From contig JAKMDI010000007.1 in NCBI GenBank assembly GCA_022428005.1, positions 1 to 64,000 on the forward strand: a DNA stretch of 64,000 nt, written 5' to 3'. Source of the stretch: Flavobacteriaceae bacterium (GTDB lineage Bacteria; Bacteroidota; Bacteroidia; Flavobacteriales; Flavobacteriaceae). The notes beneath the pieces are model-generated. The model saw only the letters and a list, made by a program, of their open reading frames with translations, had not been told where the DNA came from and did not search any database. The stretch's first letter is position 1; each line of letters begins with the position of its first letter. The translations under genes were made by a program, and so were the position numbers. Shown one piece after another: positions 49,315 to 57,714 of the stretch.

Positions 49315-50931
49315 ATGAAGATCAAGCTGTTTATTTTAGCACTATTCGTGATGTCTGGTGCAGTGGCGCAACAACCCACCTTTGAGGTAAAAACTAATGA
49401 TATTTTAGGCAACAATACTGAGTTTTGGAAAGCTGCTGGCTCGGACCATCTTTTTTATCACGCACTTAAGCCCGCAGGGCAATATTTATTGAAAAGGATG
49501 GGAGAAACCAATTCGCACCATTATTTACGCTCCCACCACACTTTTAATCAGGACACAAAACACGGAGTAATAAGAGGGCAAAACGTATACAGTGAGGACG
49601 AAAATGGAAACCCCATATATGACTTTTCTAATCTGAATAAAGTCTTTAAAGCTTATGTCAAAAACGGGATAAAGCCGATCGTAGAGTACGATTACCTTCC
49701 TAAAGCACTGACCCGTAAACAAGTCAACGTTTCCAGGGGGAATGATGAGGGCATGACCATGATCAACTCTGGTCCTAATGACTGGAAAAAATGGTCTGAT
49801 TTAATGAAAGCCACCACACAAAATTTTATAGACCAATTTGGAATTCAAGAAGTGAGAACATGGTATTTTGAGGTTTGGAATGAACCAGATGGATGGTTAG
49901 AAGGAGAATGGGATGTTTTTTACAAAATGTATGACGTATTCGTAGATGCAGTTACTTCTGTTGATTCAAAACTAAGGGTCGGTGGGCCAGCTTGTTATCA
50001 CGAGTATTTTCTTAAGCCATTTCTAAATCATGTCGTCAATGGAACCAATTATGTCACAGGAAAAAAAGGAACGCACATCGATTTTATTTCATATCACGTC
50101 TACGGCTTGTCTGGCAAATGGCTAAATCACGAGCCTCATATACAACCCCAAGTACAGCGCTTTTCTCAATCGTTGCTGTGGTTAAAACGCCTCATCAGCG
50201 ATTATCCCTCTTTAAAAGGAACTCCATTTCATCTCAATGAATGGGGACTCTCCTCAAACTACTACCGAACCGTTGCAGATTATCCCGATCTGGTGTACAG
50301 GAACTCCATTAGCTCCCCACTATTTCTATTCAAATTAGTAGATGCGCTTTATCAAATTGGGGATCAATATAATTTTCCAACCTCCTTGTTACTGTATTGG
50401 GGGTTCACTTGGGAAGCCGATGAAAATGAGTTTTTTGTTGGTAAAAGAGAGTTGTTAACTGCTGGTAATACCCCAAAACCAATACAAACAGGTTTTGAGA
50501 TGCTGGCCCAACTTCTGCCTAAAAGGGTAAATGTTGTAAAGGATAAAAAAGGTGGACGTTTGGGACTTATGGCGACTAAATCCACCAATAAAATTGCCTT
50601 ACTGTTGTACAACTATCAAGAATCTGATGGTGAAAATCCAGAGGGAAGTGATAATGTTTATATAAAATTAACAGGCTTGAAAAAAAATCTCCGCTACACC
50701 GTTGAATCCATAGCGCTTAATGACAAAAATAACAACACCTATCAAACGTGGCGCTCCATGGGCAGTCCTGAAAGTGCAGATGGGATTGATCTGTCACCAC
50801 TAAAAACTGCAGGCGTGCTGCGTATCACCCATCAATTTGAGATTAAAGCTAATGAAAAAGGGGAGGGAAAAATTGATATGGTGGTAGATAGAAGTGCCGC
50901 GACTCTAATGATTTTAAAAACTAATGACTAA
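49315..50931 (+). CDS. Glycoside hydrolase family 39-like secreted enzyme
   Basis: 538 residues with signal peptide (about 1-19, ending AVAQQ). A clan GH-A (beta/alpha)8 barrel: acid/base Glu190 in EVWNEPDGW and nucleophile Glu309 in FHLNEWGLSS, followed by a C-terminal beta-sandwich (about 420-535, LALLLYNYQES-type region). GH39 enzymes cleave beta-xylosides, alpha-iduronides and some other pyranosides, so the substrate is open. No type IX sorting domain. Middle gene of the SGNH-GH39-GH32 unit. Confidence 0.82.
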   Translation: MKIKLFILALFVMSGAVAQQPTFEVKTNDILGNNTEFWKAAGSDHLFYHALKPAGQYLLKRMGETNSHHYLRSHHTFNQDTKHGVIRGQNVYSEDENGNPIYDFSNLNKVFKAYVKNGIKPIVEYDYLPKALTRKQVNVSRGNDEGMTMINSGPNDWKKWSDLMKATTQNFIDQFGIQEVRTWYFEVWNEPDGWLEGEWDVFYKMYDVFVDAVTSVDSKLRVGGPACYHEYFLKPFLNHVVNGTNYVTGKKGTHIDFISYHVYGLSGKWLNHEPHIQPQVQRFSQSLLWLKRLISDYPSLKGTPFHLNEWGLSSNYYRTVADYPDLVYRNSISSPLFLFKLVDALYQIGDQYNFPTSLLLYWGFTWEADENEFFVGKRELLTAGNTPKPIQTGFEMLAQLLPKRVNVVKDKKGGRLGLMATKSTNKIALLLYNYQESDGENPEGSDNVYIKLTGLKKNLRYTVESIALNDKNNNTYQTWRSMGSPESADGIDLSPLKTAGVLRITHQFEIKANEKGEGKIDMVVDRSAATLMILKTND

Positions 50932-50949
50932 AAAATCCCTTCTAAAAAA

Positions 50950-52425
50950 ATGACACTTTTAAGGAATACCTACCTGTTCATTTTTTCTTCTTTTATCGCC
51001 CAAGCGCAGCATGGGATAATGATCGATAGTTTTCAAACATTTGATTCTTATTCGGACATCAAATACGATGAAGTATTACGCCCTCAGTTTCATTTTTCAT
51101 CAAAGAAAAACTGGATCAATGACCCCAACGGATTGGTCTACTATAAGGGGGAATATCATCTGTATTTTCAACACAATCCCAAAGGAACTCGATGGGGAAA
51201 TATGACCTGGGGCCACGCGGTAAGCAAAGATATGGTTCGTTGGGAACAGTTAGCTCACGCCATTTTACCCTATGGTAACGGAACAATATACTCAGGGACT
51301 GCCGCGGTGGATTACCCCAATAGTTTAAAAAAGAACACCCCAACAGAACAGGCCATTGTAGCCTATTTTACCCATGCTCAAAAAAGTAAAAACGACCCGT
51401 ATTACCAGGCAGGAGCCTACAGTACAGACCGAGGCAGAACATTCCAACTGATTGATGGGGGCCGACCTTTGCTAAACAATCAGGGGCATGATCGGGGGGA
51501 AAGAGACCCTAAGATATTCTGGCATGCTCCTTCCAACAAATGGGTGATGGTATTGTGGATAAAACGAGGAGACAAAAAAAATACAGCTGACTTGGGTAAA
51601 GTCCGTTTTTTCTCTTCAGATGACTTAAAAAATTGGAATGATTTAAGTGATTTTGACCGCAGATGGGTTTATGAATGTATGGATATGGTTCCATTAAAGG
51701 TCGATGGGGACCCCGACAAGATAAAATGGTTGATTTACGACGCCAGTTTTGATTACGAGGTAGGCGCATTTGATGGCACCACATTGACCACCGATAAAAC
51801 AACCCTATTGGGAGACTATGGGGATGCTTATTATGCTGCGCAGACCTTTAACAACTCCCCTGACAACAGAACAGTAATCATTGGCTGGTTAAAAACCAAA
51901 AAAAACAATATCTTCTGGGATAATAATATGCCTTTTAACCAGCAGATGGCTTTTCCAGCTACCTTGGAATTGAAAAATACATCGTTGGGACTTCGATTGT
52001 TCCGTTGGCCTGTCGAAGAAATTAAAAGTTTGTATGAAAAAAGTCAGATCTATGAGAATGTCAAAAAAACATCTCTCAATCGAAAAATGAAAAAAATTAA
52101 TTTTGATGGGGTAGATCTTTACGGAGCGTTTGATCGCAGGCAAAATGCTGATTTTACCATAAATATCCGTGGGAATATTCTCAAGTACGAAAACGGGAAT
52201 TTTTACTTTGAAGGCAAGACCCTGCCCACTCTTAAAAATGATAAAGTCAATTTTAGAGTTTTACTGGATCGTGCGACGATTGAAATATTTACGGACAATG
52301 GGTTTTCGGTGCTTTCAAATTACACAAGTCCAAATACTGAAAATACATCCATCAATATCAGTTCAGAAAAGAACATGATTTTTCACTCTTTTGAGGTACA
52401 CAAAGTCGGATCTATCTGGCAATAA
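50950..52425 (+). CDS. Glycoside hydrolase family 32 (fructan/sucrose hydrolase)
   Basis: 491 residues with signal peptide (about 1-19). Five-bladed propeller catalytic domain: nucleophile Asp58 in WINDPNG, RDP triad at 185-187 (GERDPKIF), and acid/base Glu242 in VYECMDM (the usual ECP is ECM here), then a C-terminal beta-sandwich with VLLDRATIEIF-type motif (LLDRATIEIFTDNG). GH32 members cleave beta-fructosides such as levan, inulin and sucrose. Convergent with the sulfatase gene, stops 15 nucleotides apart. Confidence 0.92.
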   Translation: MTLLRNTYLFIFSSFIAQAQHGIMIDSFQTFDSYSDIKYDEVLRPQFHFSSKKNWINDPNGLVYYKGEYHLYFQHNPKGTRWGNMTWGHAVSKDMVRWEQLAHAILPYGNGTIYSGTAAVDYPNSLKKNTPTEQAIVAYFTHAQKSKNDPYYQAGAYSTDRGRTFQLIDGGRPLLNNQGHDRGERDPKIFWHAPSNKWVMVLWIKRGDKKNTADLGKVRFFSSDDLKNWNDLSDFDRRWVYECMDMVPLKVDGDPDKIKWLIYDASFDYEVGAFDGTTLTTDKTTLLGDYGDAYYAAQTFNNSPDNRTVIIGWLKTKKNNIFWDNNMPFNQQMAFPATLELKNTSLGLRLFRWPVEEIKSLYEKSQIYENVKKTSLNRKMKKINFDGVDLYGAFDRRQNADFTINIRGNILKYENGNFYFEGKTLPTLKNDKVNFRVLLDRATIEIFTDNGFSVLSNYTSPNTENTSINISSEKNMIFHSFEVHKVGSIWQ

Positions 52426-52440
52426 TAAGCTCATTAAAAC

Positions 52441-54213
52441 TTAATTTACTCTGGTTATTTGAACCCAAAAAGGGAAATAACGACTTCTGCCCTTGCTGTA
52501 AAAGGGGGTGAAATCAAAAGATCCCTGGGGAAGGGATATATTTTGCCATTCCAATTCGTCAACTGCCTCCTGAGCATTGTTTTTTTGATGAATGCGCTGA
52601 CCCAGTTCTAAACTCATTTTTCCACCTTGGGGAATAGGCTTAACAAACTTGAACTTGAGATTGTATTCTCCCTCCTCAAGGGCTACTTTCCAATAAGAAA
52701 AAATATTTTCCTGACTCCAAACACCACGCTCTCCTCCAGCATCATTGCGGTTCAAATAAACAGGGTTTTCATGCGGAGTCCCTACACTTATTCGTGGTGG
52801 ATTTACCAAATTCTTTGAACGGCCCAATTCATTGATGTACCCATCCATTTCCTTTTTTAATACCGTTGCTTTTTCTTTGTGTTGCATCAGCAGATTAACT
52901 TGTTCTCCTGGATCTTTCCTAAGATTGTACAATTCAAATTCCCCTATGGGCGCGTCAAAGTCGGTCTTTCCCACCAACTTATAATCTCCTTTTTGAAGAG
53001 CTATGTTATTATACATCTCAGGAAATTTACGCGTCCAATAAGAAAAAAAACTTCTGTTAGCCAGAGTTTCCCCACGGAGCGCAGGAAGAAAACTTCTCCC
53101 GTCAATTGTTCGGTCTGTTGGTAAAGGTGCACCGCATAATTCAGAAATTGTTGGTACTATATCTATGTGCGCGGCCATCTGATCCATATCTTGATCTCCT
53201 TTGTATTTTGCAGGATAACGCATAAAAAAAGGAACGCGAATTCCTCCGCGGTACACACTGGATTTTCTTCCCTTCATCCCTCCCAGATATCTGGGCTGCT
53301 GAGGGCCATTGTCTGTCATAAAAATCACAATGGTATTTTCTTCAATACCCAGAGATTTTAGTTTCTGGAGCAGCTTATTTAAGTTGTCATCAATGTTAGA
53401 AACCATGGCATAGACCCTTCTTGCGTCTTCTTTGTTTTTTTCCGACATAGGACTGGATGGTAATAGGGTTGGATCTATCCCTTGTGATAAATCGGTATCC
53501 TTATACATTTGATAATATTTATCTGGAACCTGCAGTGGAGTGTGCGGAGCATTAAACGATAGATAGCAAAAAAATGGTTCTTTGTGATTTTTTTCAATAA
53601 AATCAATGGCCTGATCAGTAAAAATATCGGAACAATAACCCTGGTAGGGCTTTTGCTCGTTGTTGTGCCACAATACAGGGTCAAAATAACTGGTCTCTTT
53701 TTTAAAAAAATTTGTAAAATCACCTACCTGACCCATACCGCCTGCCAAATGAATCAAGGATTCATCAAAACCTTGATCTGTGGGCCGCGAGGGGTAATTG
53801 TCTCCCAAATGCCATTTGCCAAAAATTCCAGTTTTATAATTTATTTTTTTTAGTATTTCTGCTAGGGTAATCTCTGAGGAAGCCATAATGGCTCCTCCAT
53901 TGTAGGTGTCTCTGACTCCCGTTCTTAATGAATACCGCCCTGTCATTAGACTCGATCTCGTGGGGGCACAGACCGGAGACACATGGAAATCATTGAATCG
54001 TACGCTTTCCCGAGCAAATGCATCCAGGGTAGGTGTTTTAACATTGGGGTTACCGTGATAACCCATATCACCATAACCTTGGTCGTCTGTAATCACCAAG
54101 ATCACATTGGGGGGCTTTGAGTTTACCTCTTGTTTTTGACAACCCGTCGATACCACAGTCATCAGGAACAGTGGCAGGTATATGAATTTTATAATATTCT
54201 CAGATTTTTTCAT
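52441..54213 (-). CDS. Family S1 sulfatase, lipoprotein
   Basis: Removes sulfate esters from glycans. 590 residues from ATG 54213: lipoprotein signal with VVSTGC (Cys25), alkaline-phosphatase-like domain with ITDDQGYGD (Ca ligands), the formylglycine site Cys82-Ala-Pro-Thr-Arg86, GKWHLGD, and FMTDNGPQ. A C-terminal beta-sandwich of about 100 residues follows (SYWKVALEEGEYNLKFKF). Activity needs a formylglycine maturase, not in this window. The ATG overlaps the kinase stop (ATGA), so the two are translationally coupled. A longer frame to 54318 runs inside the kinase and is not used. Confidence 0.94.
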   Translation of the reverse strand: MKKSENIIKFIYLPLFLMTVVSTGCQKQEVNSKPPNVILVITDDQGYGDMGYHGNPNVKTPTLDAFARESVRFNDFHVSPVCAPTRSSLMTGRYSLRTGVRDTYNGGAIMASSEITLAEILKKINYKTGIFGKWHLGDNYPSRPTDQGFDESLIHLAGGMGQVGDFTNFFKKETSYFDPVLWHNNEQKPYQGYCSDIFTDQAIDFIEKNHKEPFFCYLSFNAPHTPLQVPDKYYQMYKDTDLSQGIDPTLLPSSPMSEKNKEDARRVYAMVSNIDDNLNKLLQKLKSLGIEENTIVIFMTDNGPQQPRYLGGMKGRKSSVYRGGIRVPFFMRYPAKYKGDQDMDQMAAHIDIVPTISELCGAPLPTDRTIDGRSFLPALRGETLANRSFFSYWTRKFPEMYNNIALQKGDYKLVGKTDFDAPIGEFELYNLRKDPGEQVNLLMQHKEKATVLKKEMDGYINELGRSKNLVNPPRISVGTPHENPVYLNRNDAGGERGVWSQENIFSYWKVALEEGEYNLKFKFVKPIPQGGKMSLELGQRIHQKNNAQEAVDELEWQNISLPQGSFDFTPFYSKGRSRYFPFWVQITRVN

Positions 54214-55097
54214 TTTTTGGTATTTAATTTCGGTACAGCCTCGAGTTGGGTACAGACCCAGGCCGCGATATCCGAGGCCTCTCGGTTGATCTGATCCAAA
54301 GGCTTCTGGTTGAGCCAACCCATGACCGCAGCCGCTGTGAATGCATCTCCAGCCCCAACAGTGCTTTTGATTCTGATGGAAGGAATCTCCGTATGATGAC
54401 TAAAATAATTATTACTGGCCATAATAGAACCCTTTTTTCCCAAGGTAAGAATACACATTTTAAGGTCAAAACGATCGATCATGGAAAACATTCCTTTTTT
54501 GAGATTTTTGGGAATCGAAAACATGTCAGTAATCGCATCAAATTCCTGTTCATTCATTTTAAGAATATTGGCATAATTCAAACTTTGCTCTACCATTTGT
54601 GGGTTAAAGAAATCTTTTCTAAAGTTTACATCAAAGACCCTCAAGCAGTCTTTTGGGGTCTCCTCTAAAATCTTAAAGATAGAATTTTGAGAAACTGAAT
54701 TTCTTTGCGCTAATGTTCCAAAACAGACAGCATCGAGCTGCTTCGCAATTTTTTTGGCGGTGCCATCAAATGGAATATAATCCCAAGCAGCGTTATCATG
54801 AATCTTATAATCGGCATTGCCTTGATCATCTAAAAAAACCTCAACCCAACCTGTAGGAAAATCACTATTGACAACCAATCCACGGGTGTCCACATCGGCT
54901 TGTCGCAAAAGTCTTTGGGCTTCCAAGCCCAAGGCATCATTTCCAATACTGCTGAGAATAAAACTCTGCGCCCCCAATTGTTGTGCATGGGCAGTGAAGT
55001 TGGCGGGAGCACCACCAATTTTTTTCTCCTCAGGAAAAATATCCCAAAGGACTTCACCCAGTCCGGCAATCCTATATTTTTTTTTGCTTAACGACAT
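54210..55097 (-). CDS. PfkB-family carbohydrate kinase (fructokinase-like)
   Basis: ATP-dependent sugar kinase, cytoplasmic. 295 residues from ATG 55097 (MSLSKKKYRIAGLGEVLWDIFP). Ribokinase fold with IGGAPANFTAHAQQLG (sugar side), VFDVNFRKDFF, and C-terminal VGAGDAFTAAAVMGWL with catalytic Asp. GEVLWDIFP and GGAPANFA-type motifs are those of bacterial fructokinases, which suits the nearby GH32. A TTG-initiated longer frame overlaps the -7 promoter element, so it is rejected. Confidence 0.9.
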   Translation of the reverse strand: MSLSKKKYRIAGLGEVLWDIFPEEKKIGGAPANFTAHAQQLGAQSFILSSIGNDALGLEAQRLLRQADVDTRGLVVNSDFPTGWVEVFLDDQGNADYKIHDNAAWDYIPFDGTAKKIAKQLDAVCFGTLAQRNSVSQNSIFKILEETPKDCLRVFDVNFRKDFFNPQMVEQSLNYANILKMNEQEFDAITDMFSIPKNLKKGMFSMIDRFDLKMCILTLGKKGSIMASNNYFSHHTEIPSIRIKSTVGAGDAFTAAAVMGWLNQKPLDQINREASDIAAWVCTQLEAVPKLNTKK

Positions 55098-55127
55098 CTG
55101 CTCGGGGCTGATAATTAATGATCCTTT

Positions 55128-55135
55128 CAAAACTA
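55128..55135 (-). promoter_or_regulatory. Promoter -7 element (TAGTTTTG) of the kinase-sulfatase unit
   Basis: Exact TAnnTTTG on the minus strand, 30 nucleotides before the kinase ATG; no TTG at the standard distance. Confidence 0.5.
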
Positions 55136-55268
55136 CAAAACAAAAAGATTAATTATCCTATATTTAATCTCGAGTGGTGTAATTGATTTGTACAATGTGA
55201 GGAAATCAGAAAAATAGCCACCAGCTGTACTTTTATATAACTATATTGATAATAAAAATAATTTTTAA

Positions 55269-56183
55269 ATGAACCACGATTTTGTCAGTAATATCATCGC
55301 CGCCCCATTTACCCCCATGAATGAAATGGGAGCAATAAAACCATCCAGTATTCCTGATTATGCCAAAAAATTAAAAAAAGATGGGCTCGCTGGTGTCTTT
55401 ATCTGCGGTACAACAGGAGAGGGAATGTCACTTACTGTAGCGGAGCGTAAAATCGTGGCTGAGGAGTGGATAAAATTTCAAGACACTGACTTTAAAGTGA
55501 TTGTCCATGTAGGGACTACGTCTGTCAAACAATCTCAGGAATTGGGACAACATGCCCAAAAAATAGGAGCCTACGCTACGAGTACCATGGGCCCTTTATT
55601 TTTAAAACCCAACTCCGTTAATCTTTTGGTTGATTTTTGTGCTGAGATTGCTGCTGCTGCTCCGAATATTCCATTTTTTTATTATCACATCCCTTTGATC
55701 TCTGGGATCGAACTGTCAATGGTCGATTATATTGATGCAGCAAAATCAAAAATCCCAAACTTTTCTGGGATAAAGTATACCCATGACAACTTTGATGAAA
55801 TGAAAAAGCTCAAAGAAAAGGATGGCGGAAAGTGGGAAATATTCAATGGTTTTGATGAACATTTAATCGACGCCTTTTCTGTAGGGGTAAACAATGCTGT
55901 AGGAAGTACTTACAACTATATCTACCCAATGTTTAAATCGATGATAAATGAATATGGCGCAGGCAATATTGATGAGGCCCGAGAGCATCAAATAAAAAAT
56001 AATGAAATCATTTCAGCCCTGTTTGACTTTGGTGGTCCTCAAATCGCAGGGAAGGCGATTATGAAGATGTTGGGGGTTGACTGCGGACCCTGTAGGCTAC
56101 CCCTCTCAAATCTGTCGGAAGATTCTATATCTAATTTGAGTAAAAAGCTAAAAGAGATAGGATTTTTTGAACTCAATAGTTAG
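55269..56183 (+). CDS. N-acetylneuraminate-lyase-type aldolase (DHDPS superfamily)
   Basis: Cleaves a 2-keto-3-deoxy sugar acid to pyruvate and an aldose by a Schiff base. 304 residues, (beta/alpha)8 barrel: carboxylate-binding GTTGEG (47-52), Tyr139 in FFYYHIP, Schiff-base Lys169 in GIKYTHDN, and GAVGSTYNY-type end (NNAVGSTYNYIYPM). The HIP motif, HVGTTSVKQSQELGQHA and the C-terminal CGPCRLPL are those of animal and Bacteroidota N-acetylneuraminate lyases rather than dihydrodipicolinate synthase. Substrate could be sialic acid, KDN, Kdo or another ulosonic acid. Followed at once by an SSS symporter. Confidence 0.88.
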   Translation: MNHDFVSNIIAAPFTPMNEMGAIKPSSIPDYAKKLKKDGLAGVFICGTTGEGMSLTVAERKIVAEEWIKFQDTDFKVIVHVGTTSVKQSQELGQHAQKIGAYATSTMGPLFLKPNSVNLLVDFCAEIAAAAPNIPFFYYHIPLISGIELSMVDYIDAAKSKIPNFSGIKYTHDNFDEMKKLKEKDGGKWEIFNGFDEHLIDAFSVGVNNAVGSTYNYIYPMFKSMINEYGAGNIDEAREHQIKNNEIISALFDFGGPQIAGKAIMKMLGVDCGPCRLPLSNLSEDSISNLSKKLKEIGFFELNS

Positions 56184-56189
56184 AACTTA

Positions 56190-57623
56190 ATGCTGCCTTT
56201 TTTTGATATTTTAGTCATCGTAATCTATTTCCTGTTAATTTCTGGGTTGGGTTATTACTATTCTAAAAGACAAAAAAATACCGAGGACTTTTTTAGAGGA
56301 GGACAAAGAATCCCTTTTTGGGCAGCAGGGATTAGCATCTTTGGAACTGCATTAAGCCCTATTACCTTTATGGCGATTCCTGCCAAAACCTACAGTACAG
56401 ACTGGTCTTACTTCCTACTCAACATGAGTATTTTTTTATCCCTTCCTCTGGTAATTCTTTTGTTTATTCCTTATTACAGGCAGAAAAAACTAAATACTCC
56501 TTACGAATATTTAGAAATACGATTCAGCAGTATCATCCGTTTGCTGGGCAGTTGCTGTTTTATTCTTTATCAGATTGGCAGAATTGGGGTGATTCTTTTT
56601 CTTCCTTCCATCGCATTGAATTTAGTCACTGGAGTGGATATATTTTTGTGTATTGCTTTGATGGGTGGAGTAAGCTTGATCTATACCTTGATGGGAGGCA
56701 TCGAGGCGGTAATCTGGACGGACGTGGTTCAGGTTTTTGTATTGATGGGTGGGGTCAGTCTTTCCTTAATATTGATCATTATAGATATTGAAAACGGATT
56801 TTCGGGAATTATTGAACAAGCCAAAATTTACGGAAAATTTAATGCCTTTGATCTCACATTTTCACTAAAAGAACCAACAGTTTGGGTGATGCTCTTTGGG
56901 GGGTTTTTTATTAATTTGACGACTTATGGGACAGACCACACCATGGTCCAGCGTTATCTGGTAACCCCTACACAAAAAGAAGCTCAAAAAAGTCTGTGGA
57001 TAGGAGCATTACTCACCATCCCTGCCACTTTTATTTTCTTTTTTATGGGAACAGCCCTTTTTGTTTTTTACCAAGTCAATCCATCGGCCTTAAACAATAA
57101 CTTTATCAACAATGACGCTATCTTCCCCTGGTACATCGTGTCCCAATTACCCGGTGGTGTTTCTGGAATTCTGATCGCTGCAATATTTGCTGCAGCCATG
57201 AGCAGTCTCAGCTCAAGCATGAATTCGGGTGCGGCCTCTTTTAGTGCTGATGTATATGACCGTTATGGATTTGTTTGGCACAAAGACCCTCTTAAAATGG
57301 CACGATGGACAACCCTTTGCATAGGAATGATGGGGATTCTTTTTGCCTTGTTTATGGCAACAGCGGACATCAAGTCCCTATGGGATCAATTTAATAAAAT
57401 TTTAGGGTTGATATTCGGCAGTTTAGGTGGGGTTTTTATGTTGGGTCTTTTAACAAAAAAAGCAAATACTAAAGGTGTCCTTATTGGAATTGTGGTGAGC
57501 TTTACAATTCAGTTGATCATCAGTTTTCAGCAATCCGTACATTTGTTAATGTATGCTGCCACAGGAATGATTTCATGCTTTATATCGGGTTATTTTGGTA
57601 GTTTATTATTTAAATCCAAATGA
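56190..57623 (+). CDS. Sodium/solute symporter (SSS family)
   Basis: Na+-coupled inner-membrane importer. 477 residues, about 13 membrane helices, starting LVIVIYFLLISGLGYYYSKR and FFRGGQRIPFWAAGISIFGTALSPITF (unwound first core helix and Na site), GGIEAVIWTDVVQVFVLMGG, and SSSMNSGAASFSADVY (second Na site helix). Six nucleotides after the aldolase gene. SSS carriers of sialic acid and of sugars occur with such aldolases, so it probably imports the aldolase substrate or an oligosaccharide product. Confidence 0.92.
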   Translation: MLPFFDILVIVIYFLLISGLGYYYSKRQKNTEDFFRGGQRIPFWAAGISIFGTALSPITFMAIPAKTYSTDWSYFLLNMSIFLSLPLVILLFIPYYRQKKLNTPYEYLEIRFSSIIRLLGSCCFILYQIGRIGVILFLPSIALNLVTGVDIFLCIALMGGVSLIYTLMGGIEAVIWTDVVQVFVLMGGVSLSLILIIIDIENGFSGIIEQAKIYGKFNAFDLTFSLKEPTVWVMLFGGFFINLTTYGTDHTMVQRYLVTPTQKEAQKSLWIGALLTIPATFIFFFMGTALFVFYQVNPSALNNNFINNDAIFPWYIVSQLPGGVSGILIAAIFAAAMSSLSSSMNSGAASFSADVYDRYGFVWHKDPLKMARWTTLCIGMMGILFALFMATADIKSLWDQFNKILGLIFGSLGGVFMLGLLTKKANTKGVLIGIVVSFTIQLIISFQQSVHLLMYAATGMISCFISGYFGSLLFKSK

Positions 57624-57663
57624 AATTTGTACTTAAATATTGTACGACTTTAATGCGATTTAT

Positions 57664-57680
57664 GGTTGTCGATGACAACC
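57664..57680. promoter_or_regulatory. Operator-like palindrome GGTTGTC-GAT-GACAACC
   Basis: Perfect 7-bp arms around a 3-base centre. The left arm contains the -33 TTG of the GH78 promoter (57666-57668), so a bound regulator would block RNA polymerase. Shape fits dimeric GntR- or similar helix-turn-helix regulators; none is encoded in the window. Confidence 0.6.
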
Positions 57681-57695
57681 AAGTTGTTAGAATTG
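57666..57695 (+). promoter_or_regulatory. Promoter of the GH78 gene
   Basis: TTG (57666-57668), exactly 19 bases, TAGAATTG (57688-57695), one mismatch to TAnnTTTG. It is 19 nucleotides before the GH78 ATG and allows GH78 and downstream genes to be expressed apart from the aldolase-symporter pair. Confidence 0.55.
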
Positions 57696-57714
57696 CTAAT
57701 CGGTATAATCAGGT

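Noticed and set aside
54213-54318. N-terminal extension of the sulfatase
   Set aside because: It overlaps the kinase coding end, lacks signal character, and the ATG at 54213 gives a proper lipoprotein signal.
55098-55130. TTG-initiated longer kinase
   Set aside because: The codon lies within a TAnnTTTG promoter element; the ATG at 55097 gives the conserved start of the family.
55269-56183. Call as dihydrodipicolinate synthase (dapA)
   Set aside because: FYYHIP and the surrounding motifs match N-acetylneuraminate lyases, and the context is sugar catabolism, not lysine synthesis.
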